NCBI GenBank assembly: GCA_002887195.1
Contig: PJAB01000546.1
Span: forward strand, 1 to 24,197
Source of the DNA: Chrysochromulina parva
Taxonomy: Eukaryota; Haptophyta; Prymnesiales; Chrysochromulinaceae
Direction: 5' to 3'
Length of the DNA: 24,197 bases
Positions 8,324 through 15,840 of the stretch are shown here, piece after piece. The translations under genes were made by a program, and so were the position numbers. The number at the start of each line of letters is the position of its first letter. Position 1 is the first letter of the stretch. Under the pieces are notes generated by a model. The model made no database searches, had not been told where the DNA came from, and saw only the letters and a program-made list of their open reading frames with translations.

Positions 8324-9883
8324 ATGGCACTGACAGCGTGTGTCGCGACATTGGCGGCATTGGCTGGTGCACTCCGTATTCCATCCCAGGATGGTCGTCA
8401 CGAGGACGAACATAGTATACAAAAACTACACAAAGGTGTTGATGAATCTACGCTTCAGCAGCTCAAGCAGAACATCGATCGTCAGTACGATCAAGCCGAT
8501 AAGGCCCTCAAAATTGGAATCCTCGGAGGCTCCATTTCATTCGGCGATTCTGTGCAAATCGGCAAATCCTACCCAGAGCTTCTGTCGGCAAAGGGCTTGA
8601 CAGTGTACAATCGAGCCATTCCGGCGACAGGTGTGGCACTGCCGTCCTTCTGCGTCGATGAGCTCCTGCCAGAGCAAACTGACTTCCTAGTCATCGAATA
8701 TGCGGTAAATGACGGCCACTTTGGGACGTGGCACACGGAAACGATCGTCTCGACTCGAAGCGAGGGCGGTCAAAGAACTGAAATTGAGCTCGATCCCCTT
8801 GGATCCATGGAACGGCTGATCCGACACGTGAGGCGGACTCGTCCGAACACAGTGCCTCTCGTACTCTACATTTGCCCGAGCAAGGAAAGGTTGCATCCCT
8901 GCGACGGCCTCTACAGCCCCGTGACCAGGCACTACGGCGTGCAGGAGCTCTCCATCGCCGCGCTTCTCGGCCCACGTATCGACACTAGCGTCATGTGGAA
9001 CATGCACCATCCTGACCCCGTAGGGCACGCAGCGGCGGCGCTGCTGGTAATGCGCGCTCTGAACGAGAGGCGCCAGATGGCGTCGCCGAACTTGCCGCCG
9101 CCAGCGTACTTGCCCGCGTGGGACAGCCCCCATGCCGATTGGCTGTGCCACACGTGCGACTGGGCCGGCTGCGATCAGCTCCAGCCTACGCACCGTGCTG
9201 GTTTCGAGTTGCGTGGCTTTGAAAGCCAAGCCATCGCCCCGTCGCGCGGCGCAAGCAATGAGCAGATGCGCAAGGCGGGATGGGCGGCGAGCCAGAGGGC
9301 GTCCAGTGTGGCTTTCGGCGTCCCACCAAGATCACGAGTTCTCGCCGCGCTCCTATGCTCCTATGAGAACGTAGGCAGCGCGGAGCTCGCCTTCTCCTCG
9401 GGTAGCGCACAGAGCGCTCCAGCAGCGCCGAGTGCGTGGCGCACTGTCGACTTAGTGTGGACGAAGCAGACGTCGCAACAGTGCATCGTCGATGCGGGCA
9501 TCAGCCCCGCCGATGCGGGCCTGCTCTGGGTGCGATCCGGCCCCAACGCTCGAGGCGCGGTCGGCCAGGTGAAGGTCTTTGGCGTGTACAGCCAGCAGCA
9601 AAGACCAGCAGCTGAAGGCATGCCGAATCCCAGTGGAGACTATATATCGCACCAGTTGAATGCAATGTTCGGGGATAAGGGGCAAGCCGGAATCCAAGGC
9701 ACACGGGACTTCTCCATGGTGAATAGGGCGAAGGGCGCAGGGGACCCTGCGCCCAAGCCGATGGCGCTCGACAATCTCGGACCATCGGAACGTGCCAAAA
9801 CAGAACGCCAGGCGCAGAAGATGGCGCACGTGGCGCAGATGCAGGCAGGACATGGGGCCCAACAGCCCGCTGTGCCACACTAG
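8324..9883 (+). CDS. Secreted SGNH/GDSL-like hydrolase with C-terminal beta-rich domain (519 aa)
   Basis: Start ATG at 8324 (CAACAATGGC); the frame is open upstream only from a GTG at 8249. Residues 1-17 (MALTACVATLAALAGAL) are a signal peptide, so the product enters the secretory pathway. SGNH family blocks are visible: block I KIGILGGSISFG with candidate nucleophile Ser70, block II NRAIPATGV (Gly about 103), block III VIEYAVND (Asn129, Asp130), and a block V-like WNMHHPDPVGH with candidate catalytic His229. The residue three before that His is Asn226 rather than the usual Asp (DxxH), so activity may rely on a Ser-His dyad or be altered. About 300-450 forms a second domain (KAGWAAS, LLCSYENVGSAEL) resembling the beta-sandwich module often found behind algal SGNH domains. 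The C-terminal 80 residues are polar and look disordered. The likely activity is esterase/acyl- or acetyl-ester hydrolysis, perhaps on extracellular polysaccharide; the substrate is unknown. Confidence 0.82.
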   Translation: MALTACVATLAALAGALRIPSQDGRHEDEHSIQKLHKGVDESTLQQLKQNIDRQYDQADKALKIGILGGSISFGDSVQIGKSYPELLSAKGLTVYNRAIPATGVALPSFCVDELLPEQTDFLVIEYAVNDGHFGTWHTETIVSTRSEGGQRTEIELDPLGSMERLIRHVRRTRPNTVPLVLYICPSKERLHPCDGLYSPVTRHYGVQELSIAALLGPRIDTSVMWNMHHPDPVGHAAAALLVMRALNERRQMASPNLPPPAYLPAWDSPHADWLCHTCDWAGCDQLQPTHRAGFELRGFESQAIAPSRGASNEQMRKAGWAASQRASSVAFGVPPRSRVLAALLCSYENVGSAELAFSSGSAQSAPAAPSAWRTVDLVWTKQTSQQCIVDAGISPADAGLLWVRSGPNARGAVGQVKVFGVYSQQQRPAAEGMPNPSGDYISHQLNAMFGDKGQAGIQGTRDFSMVNRAKGAGDPAPKPMALDNLGPSERAKTERQAQKMAHVAQMQAGHGAQQPAVPH

Positions 9884-10066
9884 AGTGCGTGCGTCTGAGT
9901 ACATACTGTGGACTGCATGCGTGTGTCGTGGCGATGACCTGAGAGGCGCGCGCAGCCGCAGGCCCCCTGCAGCAGGGAGCAGGCGTTGCGCAGGCGGCGC
10001 CCATGGGCCGCCCGGCGAGGGGTGGCATACACGCGGAAAGTAACGCGGAAAGCGCCGCAGCCGAGG

Positions 10067-10088
10067 GCCCCCGTTGTCACCCGGGGGC
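10067..10088. other. GC hairpin in the 3' flank of the hydrolase gene
   Basis: GCCCCCG at 10067-10073 pairs perfectly with CGGGGGC at 10082-10088 around an 8-nt loop. In GC-rich DNA a 7-bp stem can arise by chance. If transcribed it would be a 3' UTR stem-loop. Confidence 0.3.
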
Positions 10089-10301
10089 AGCACAGCCAGC
10101 ACGATAGAACGCAAATTGAAACCGGGCGCGTTAAGGCTTCAGCGAATTCGGTTTCCCCGCCTGAGCGTTGGTACGAGATTACGATTTACGTCGTAACGCG
10201 CTGCGGCTCACGCGGGGGACGCCGCCGGCAGTACGTCTCCGGCGACCGATCCCCGCGGCGGTCACTTCGTTCGCTCAGCACTCTCTGAGCTGTGTGGTAG
10301 G

Positions 10302-10334
<33 letters not shown>

Positions 10335-10336
10335 GG
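10302..10336. repeat. Compound microsatellite (TA)n-(TGTA)n
   Basis: About ten to eleven TA dinucleotides (10302-10322) pass into (TGTA)n (about 10323-10336). It is the only strikingly AT-rich tract in this GC-rich window and lies between two 3' ends. Confidence 0.9.
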
Positions 10337-10489
10337 TTTCTAGATAGGACGTGTGCATCCCCGCCCAGCATCATACCGCACCCCCGTCCGTGGGACCTCC
10401 ATGCTAGGGCGGCGCCGCGCCAAAAAAGAGAGGGCCACTGGGCCGACGAGGCATTCGCGCGCCATATCTGAGCCGTCAGCGGAGGCCGC

Positions 10490-12040
10490 TTAGGCCTCCT
10501 GGAGCGCGGCGACACCGGGCAGCACCTTGCCCTCGAGAAGCTCGAGCGAGGCGCCACCGCCGGTGGAGATGTGCGACATCTTGTCGGCGAGGCCAGCTTT
10601 CTCGACCGCAGCGACGGAGTCACCGCCACCGATGATGGTGGTGCAGCCCGTGCCGGTCAGCTTGGCGAGGGCCTCGGCAACGTCGTAGGTGCCCTTGGAG
10701 AAGGCGTCGAACTCGAACACACCCATCGGGCCGTTCCAGATGACGGTCTTGCAGTCCGAGAGCTTTTCAATGATCTCCTTGGTGGCCTGGGGGCCGTTGT
10801 CGAGGCCCATCCAGCCCTCGGGGATCGCGTTCACCTTGACGATCTGAGTGGCCGCATCCGCCGCGAACTTGTCGGCAATGACGACGTCCGAGGGGAGGAT
10901 GAAGTCAATGCCCTTCTCCTTGGCCATCTTCTCGAGCTTGGTGGCGAGCTCGAGCTGGTCCATCTCGACGAGCGAGGCGCCAGTCTCGAGGCCGCGCGCC
11001 TTGAGGAAGGTGAAGACCATGCCGCCGCCAATGACGATCTTGTCGACCTTGGTCATGAGCGACTCGATCACGCCAATCTTTGACGAAACCTTGGAGCCAC
11101 CGACGATGGCCGCGAAGGGGCGCTTGGGCTCCGAGACAGCACCGTCCAGGTAGTCGAGCTCCTTCTGCAGCAGGAAGCCGGCGACCGAGGTCTTCAGGTA
11201 CTTGGTCACGCCCTCAGTCGAGGCGTGGGCGCGGTGCGCGGTGCCGAACGCGTCGTTGACGAAGAGGTCGGCGTTGGACGCGAGCTTCTCGGCGAACTCG
11301 GGCTTGTTCTTCTCCTCCTCCTTGTAGAAGCGCGAGTTCTCGAGGAGCAGCACATCGCCGTTCTGCATCTCGTCCACGCACTTCTTGACTGCATCGCCGA
11401 TGCAGTCGGGCGCCATCCTGACCGGCTTGCCGAGCAGCTCCGCCATGCGCGGCGCGACCGGGCCGAGCGAGAACTTGTCCTCGGGGCCATCCTTGGGGCG
11501 GCCAAGGTGGGACGTGAGGAGCACCTTCGCGCCCTTCTCCACGAGGTACTTGACGGTGGGCACCGACGCGCGGATGCGCGTGTCGTCGGTGATCGTCTTG
11601 CCGTCGAGCGGCACGTTGAGGTCGCAGCGCACGAGCACACGCTTGCCCTTGAGGTCAGCCTCGGTGAGGGCGCCGACCTGCGTCCAAAGTCGCCACAATC
11701 CATGGCACGTCGTAAGCACGGAGAGCGCATGCACGCACACAGGCAGGTCGGCCAGACGGCCAGGCAAACAGGAACGCAGGCAGGCAGACAGGCCAGACAG
11801 GCAGCGTTGCCGTCAGCACGGAGAGCGCATGCACGCACACAGGCAGAGTGGCAGGCCGAGCATGAGCAAGTAGGCAGGCAGGCAGGCAGGGCACGGTTTC
11901 TTGCGCAGCGCACGCACCGACTTCTTCTTCATCTCCACAACCGAGGTGCGCGACACCTGGCTCGAGCCAACGTGGGCGGTCGGGAGGGTGAAGGAGGCAG
12001 CGCCGGCGACGCACGCGAACTGAAGGGTCTTGTACAGCAT
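10490..12040 (-). CDS. PGK: Plastid-targeted phosphoglycerate kinase, two exons (join 10490-11677 and 11918-12040), 436 aa
   Basis: PGK interconverts 1,3-bisphosphoglycerate + ADP and 3-phosphoglycerate + ATP; a plastid isoform works in the Calvin cycle. Exon 1 (12040-11918) encodes 41 residues, [15 protein letters not shown] then [10 protein letters not shown] and a basic Ser/Thr-rich stretch to MKKKS. This is a signal peptide with an ASF-like cleavage motif plus transit peptide, typical of secondary red plastids. ATG at 12040 has good context (CAAAATG). Exon 2 (11677-10490) gives the full kinase: [59 protein letters not shown], the nucleotide-site [11 protein letters not shown] and [14 protein letters not shown] near the C terminus, ending in TAA. 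Joining exons in phase 0 yields [19 protein letters not shown], matching the usual PGK N terminus. No catalytic motif appears missing. Its 5' side faces the proline-rich gene at 12945. Confidence 0.95.
11678..11917 (-). other. Spliceosomal intron of the PGK gene (240 nt, phase 0)
   Basis: On the minus strand the donor is TCG|GTGCGTG at 11917 and the acceptor GGACGCAG|GTCGGC ends at 11678. Splicing restores the conserved PGK N-terminal sequence. The length is a multiple of three, but the exon 1 frame meets a stop at 11815-11813, so retention would give a short presequence-only peptide. The intron is rich in CAGG/CCTG tetranucleotides and contains a 32-bp direct repeat. Confidence 0.88.
11715..11846. 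repeat. 32-bp direct repeat spaced 100 bp apart, with CAGG microsatellite, inside the PGK intron
   Basis: The segment starting agcacggagagcgcatgcac is identical at 11715-11746 and 11815-11846. Between and after the copies are CAGG/GGCA-type tetranucleotide runs (for example about 11770-11800 and 11872-11890). Confidence 0.85.
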
Positions 12041-12359
12041 TTTGTTTGGGAGGTGTCTGCGCGGGTACACCGTGCGAGAACATGCGATGAGCAGCGCGAG
12101 CGGCGATTGCTCAGAGCGCAGCAGTGAGACATGGAGAGCTGATTGGAGCCATCGTTGGGCTTTGGTATGGCCTGCATTGCCGTGCGCGTGCGGATGGAAG
12201 CTCGCCGCTCGCGAGGCATATCGCGGCCGCACCTTGGTTTGATCACGAGCGAGACGAGATCGCGGGGGGCTTCAAGAAGGAGGAGAATCTTTTACTTCGA
12301 GATGCGAGCATGTTTTCACGACCCCCCCCCAGAGATCTGTCCCCCACTCTAGCTCGGCT

Positions 12360-12442
12360 TTCTTTGCGGGACTCGCCTTTTAGGCGGTCAACGAGGATGC
12401 TTGATGAGCGGCGAGCCTACAAAAGGCGAGCCCCGCAAAGAA
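12360..12442. repeat. Long imperfect inverted repeat (26/28-nt arms, 29-nt loop)
   Basis: Arm 1 (12360-12385, ttctttgcgggactcgcc...) pairs with arm 2 (12415-12442, ...ggcgagccccgcaaagaa) with one mismatch and a 2-nt bulge. The 9-mer atgcttgat occurs in the loop (12397-12405) and again beside arm 2 (about 12442-12450). It could be a relic of a foldback element or a structured leader; no clear target duplication flanks it. Confidence 0.75.
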
Positions 12443-12547
12443 TGCTTGATCGCCACGCAATGGTCGCCACGCCGACATCGGCGGACTCGGCCTCGCTCGC
12501 GCGCGGGCGGTCGCGGAGTTCTCAAAAGGCGTTGCCGTGTGGTTTGC

Positions 12548-12824
12548 AAGTTCAAGTTACCGGTACTTCATAAACAACAGACAACCTAAAGGAAGCCTAT
12601 CGAATGTGCTCTCGAGGCTAGCAGTGGAGGTGAGAGCAAGGGGTGAGAGTCGACGGAGATGATGAGACACAACGGAAGGAGCACGAGCAGGAAGGAGACC
12701 ATGAGGAGACACGCCACAGGGTGCTAGCCTGCGTGCCCTCGGAGTACAGTGATAGAGATCGAAAGAGATCGAAGAGAATAGAGAGAGTTGAACTTGAACT
12801 TGAACTTGAACTTGAACTTGAACT
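12548..12824 (+). mobile_element. Small non-autonomous transposon (MITE-like), copy 1, 277 bp
   Basis: The element is flanked by an identical 8-bp direct repeat TGGTTTGC (12540-12547 and 12825-12832), a target-site duplication. Its ends are inverted: AAGTTCAAGTTA at the left and ...AACTTGAACT at the right, the latter forming the end of a (TTGAAC)6 tract (12788-12823). The sub-terminal sequence cataaacaacagacaaccta (about 12569-12588) and the following ggaagcct are shared with copy 2 at 19387-19477. No coding capacity is seen in the interior. An 8-bp duplication with short inverted termini fits hAT- or P-type DNA elements; a retroposon with a microsatellite tail is a less likely reading. Confidence 0.72.
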
Positions 12825-12944
12825 TGGTTTGCTTGACTAGACTTCAGCACTTCGCTTTCCGATTCTCAAGACTCTTGGTTTGCATGCTTTCCAAGTGCCC
12901 GAAACCGTTTCATCTCACCACGTCGGGCTCCCAGCCAGAGCACA

Positions 12945-14903
12945 ATGGAATCCGAAATCTTGAACCTTGTCGTCGTACGACGTATTGTCGTCTTCGTTGC
13001 CTTTATGATGTGCCCTGGGGCTGTGGCTATCAGCTGTGCTACCAAAAACGCCGCGGGTCTCTGCTTTGAGCTGCAGCCAGGGCCATCTACCAACCCGGCT
13101 GGATGGACTTCAGCTCTTGCCACGGCAAGCTGTCCAAACCTTGCATTGCAGGGCGTGATTTGCCACCGCACGTGCACAACGCCGGGCTTCTGCCCGATGA
13201 GTCAGTCTCTCGGTGCGGGCGTTGCTTTTTGCGAGGAGGTTGCGACCATGGATTCAACCTCGAACTCAACTACAGTGCTGGACAGTTCGCTCCAAGGTCT
13301 TCTCGGCTGTCAGCTGGACTCAAACGGAGCATATCACCACAACACCGGGGGTACAACGACCAGTGGCTGGCCTGGCGGGGCCACCCGCCGGATGTTGTGC
13401 GTGTCTGTGGACGCACGTTTTGCCAACACTCGATCGGTACCCGCCTACGCGAGCTACGTCAATCAGCTCATGAAGCACGAGACTGCAGCTTGCACCCCTC
13501 CCACCTCACCTTCGCCCCCGCCTCCGTCGCCGCCGCCCAAGCCCCCGCCTCCGTCGCCGCCGCCGTCGCCGCAGCCCAGGCCGCCTCCGTTGCCGCCTCC
13601 CTCGCAGTCGCCGTCGCCGCCGCCGTCGCCACCGCCCGAGCCGCCGCCACCCTCGCCACCACCATCGCCGCCGCCGTTTCCTCCACCTTCGCCACCATTG
13701 CCGCCTCCGCCCTCGCCCTCGCCGCCTCCACCGAAGCCGCCCTCGCGTCCGCCGCCGGCTGCACCACCGTCGCCGACTGCTCCACCTTCGCCGCCCCCGC
13801 CGTCGCCCTCGCCACCCCCGCCGTCGCCCTCTCCGCCTCCTCCGAGCCCGAGGCCTCCTCCATCCTCACCACCCTCACCACCGTCGCCCCTTCCATCTCC
13901 GCCGCCGTTCCCTCCGCCATCTCCACCTCCGCCGTCGCCGCCGCCAAAGCCTCCTCCCTCTCCTCCGCCGCCGATTCCACCCCCTTTGCCTCCGTTCCCT
14001 CCTGCGTCGCCTCCGTCAAGACCACCACCACCACCACCAGCGCTCCCACCACCATCACCAGATCCGAGCCCGCCTCCGCCACCAAACCCAAGACCACCTC
14101 CACCACCAAGTCCGCAGACGCCGGAGCCCTCGCCGCCAGTGCCACCGTGCTCGCCTCCTTCACCGTCGATCCCCCCTCGGCCACCACCATCGCCCCCGCC
14201 ACCAAGTCCGCCGCCGTCGCCGCCACGACCATCCTCACCACCCTCTCCACCGCCACCCTCTCCACCTCCTGGACCACCGCGATCACCACCACCACCTTCG
14301 CCTCCCCCGCCCTCGCCCCCGCCCGCGCTGCCGCCACCGTCTCCGCTGCCATCCGCACCGCCGTGGCCCCCGTCGCCACCCGACCCCCCCTCATCTCCAC
14401 CATCGCCGTCCGACCCCCCCACCACTCCGACGGGGGAGGTTCCTTACGTTGTGCTGTTGATCCTATGCTGCCTATTGGTATGCCTATTGGCATGCACATG
14501 TGCAATTCTGCTGGCCTGCTGCTGGCGCGATCGTCGCAAGCGGCGGGCGATCGTCATGCACAAGGGTGAGGGCGCAGATGAAAGCAGACTTGACAAGTCG
14601 TTCCATACTACCGAGCCATCCGATACTAATTGGCGCGAGCCGGTCGTGAAGACGGTCGCTCATCATCCCTCGATACCTCCTGAGGCCAGCGCCTCGTTAA
14701 TGCATGCACAATGCGAGGGCGGGCCGCCCCCCGCCGAGGCTAGCATGGCTACCCGCTCGCCTGTGGAGCCTCGCCCCTCGGATCGGGGTGATTATCGCAC
14801 GGCTCCAACGATTGAGTCGGAACGGAACTTCAGCACGCACTCACGCCGCATCCGCGCAGTCGCAAACGTGAGTAATGTGCTCCCATACGTGGCACAGATG
14901 TGA
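12945..14903 (+). CDS. Proline-rich, type I membrane cell-surface protein (pherophorin/extensin-like), 652 aa
   Basis: ATG at 12945 in good context (CACAATGG). Residues 1-29 form a signal peptide ending GAVA|ISC. Residues about 30-180 are a Cys-rich domain (NAAGLCFEL, CHRTCTTPGFCPMS, FCEEV, GCQLDSNGAYHHNTGG, NTRSVPAYASYVNQLMKH) shared with the partial gene at 1-1110. Residues about 183-497 are a Ser-Pro rod (SPPPP, SPPPSPPP, PPKPP), probably O-glycosylated on hydroxyproline. Residues about 500-526 are a strong transmembrane helix (VVLLILCCLLVCLLACTCAILL) followed by a basic stop-transfer (RDRRKRR) and a cytoplasmic tail of about 120 residues without recognised domains. The topology suggests a wall/matrix or scale-associated adhesin or sensor with a stalk. 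It resembles algal pherophorins in architecture, but those generally lack a membrane anchor. Large open frames in other phases over the rod are codon-repeat artefacts. Confidence 0.85.
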   Translation: MESEILNLVVVRRIVVFVAFMMCPGAVAISCATKNAAGLCFELQPGPSTNPAGWTSALATASCPNLALQGVICHRTCTTPGFCPMSQSLGAGVAFCEEVATMDSTSNSTTVLDSSLQGLLGCQLDSNGAYHHNTGGTTTSGWPGGATRRMLCVSVDARFANTRSVPAYASYVNQLMKHETAACTPPTSPSPPPPSPPPKPPPPSPPPSPQPRPPPLPPPSQSPSPPPSPPPEPPPPSPPPSPPPFPPPSPPLPPPPSPSPPPPKPPSRPPPAAPPSPTAPPSPPPPSPSPPPPSPSPPPPSPRPPPSSPPSPPSPLPSPPPFPPPSPPPPSPPPKPPPSPPPPIPPPLPPFPPASPPSRPPPPPPALPPPSPDPSPPPPPNPRPPPPPSPQTPEPSPPVPPCSPPSPSIPPRPPPSPPPPSPPPSPPRPSSPPSPPPPSPPPGPPRSPPPPSPPPPSPPPALPPPSPLPSAPPWPPSPPDPPSSPPSPSDPPTTPTGEVPYVVLLILCCLLVCLLACTCAILLACCWRDRRKRRAIVMHKGEGADESRLDKSFHTTEPSDTNWREPVVKTVAHHPSIPPEASASLMHAQCEGGPPPAEASMATRSPVEPRPSDRGDYRTAPTIESERNFSTHSRRIRAVANVSNVLPYVAQM

Positions 14904-15840
14904 GTGTGGCATCCCGTGTCGAAAAATGCTGTGAGCCGTTTAGTGCCGCGCCGAGGTTCCATGCGAATCTGGAGGAAAAAGGACAAAGAGAGCATCAGCA
15001 TGGCAAGCTCGATTTTGCAATTGGGCGGCGGCAGCATGCTGGGAGAGAGCGCACATTGAAAGCGGAGAGGCGAGGGGGCTAGTGTGTGGGGTGCGAAGTG
15101 AGCTTGGAGCTCGCTTCGCTATTCGGGGGGACGGGCGGAGGGCCAGAGGCTGTGCCGCATGGGCCCCGTGCCGTGATCGCGCGCGCCAGCTGGAGCTGCC
15201 CTGCACACTAACTGCACAACGTTATGCAGTTGTAGAGAGTGGTGCGATGCGCGGCGTGGGTGCGAGAAGCAGAGTAAGGTAGGTCACAGGGTCACAGCTG
15301 GGTCGGTCTATGGACTATGCGAGCCTTTCGTTTGCCTTATTTATCTGTTTTCGATTTCGTCACGCCTCCGCGCGCCGCGCGCGCGTCGCGGTCCTGCCTC
15401 CTCGTGGCTCCTGCTCGCCCGGGGAAAGTTTATAAGCACCGGAGACGCGACCGGCCGCGGACCGCCTCAAGAAGGCTTCTTCAAGAACTGAAACCCGCCG
15501 GGACACACCGTTCGCACACTGACACAAGACTCTCGCACTAACAATCGCACAATGACGACCGGTGCGGCTAGCCGATTTCGTTACACTATATAGAGTGACA
15601 GCCTGTGTCCTTCAGGATACAACATACATCCGCGAGAATGACACAAACAGTGTGTGTAGCTGAGTGTGGCGCCGTGTGACAGACACCAAGGCACTAGCAA
15701 AGCCATTGTACAGGAGCGCTGGGACTCACAACCATGCCACTTCTATCTTCTTCCTTGCACTTGGCTTCCAGAACCGCAAAAGCTGGAACCTAGATACGTG
15801 TGCCGTGCGTGCATTGACCGCGTGAGGACGGATCGGGAGG
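14904..15840. other. Convergent 3' intergenic region (proline-rich gene / SulP gene)
   Basis: These 937 bp separate two opposing stop codons. I find no RNA gene, repeat family or coding-like ORF; short open frames such as 15317-15541 lack plausible composition. A TATA-like tttataag lies near 15428 and a short AT tract (cactatatagag) near 15584, neither tied to a gene. Confidence 0.5.

Larger units (their letters stand above)
9884..10489. other. Convergent 3' intergenic region (SGNH hydrolase / PGK)
   Basis: These 606 bp separate two stop codons facing each other, so they hold both 3' UTRs and the polyadenylation regions. I see a short perfect hairpin at 10067-10088, a microsatellite at 10302-10336 and a small tandem taacgcggaaag-type duplication near 10030-10055. 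No ORF here looks coding. Confidence 0.6.
12041..12944. promoter_or_regulatory. Divergent intergenic region between PGK (-) and the proline-rich gene (+)
   Basis: These 904 bp contain the 5' flanks of both genes, a C9 homopolymer (12322-12330), a long imperfect hairpin (12360-12442) and a MITE-like insertion (12548-12824). No core-promoter motif is certain. The proline-rich gene starts only about 110 bp after the element, so the element may supply part of its promoter or leader. Confidence 0.5.

Noticed and set aside
11225..12127. 300-residue plus-strand frame opposite the PGK gene
   Set aside because: Spans PGK exons and intron on the opposite strand, has shadow composition, and is explained by PGK.
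12601..12787. tRNA-type RNA polymerase III A/B boxes that would make the repeat element a SINE
   Set aside because: Partial look-alikes (tagcagtgg, gagagtcgac) are too poor. The inverted termini plus 8-bp duplications fit a DNA-type element better.
13103..14569. A 488-residue plus-strand open frame and 320-345-residue minus-strand frames over the proline-rich rod
   Set aside because: They are Ala/Val- or Gly-rich readings of the same CCN/TCN codon repeats. The real frame has a signal peptide, Cys domain, Ser-Pro rod and membrane anchor, and is supported by the paralog at 1-1110.
14904..15840. Possible small genes such as the 74-residue frame at 15317-15541
   Set aside because: Short, Arg-rich with irregular codon use and no homology I recognise; more likely UTR or intergenic sequence.
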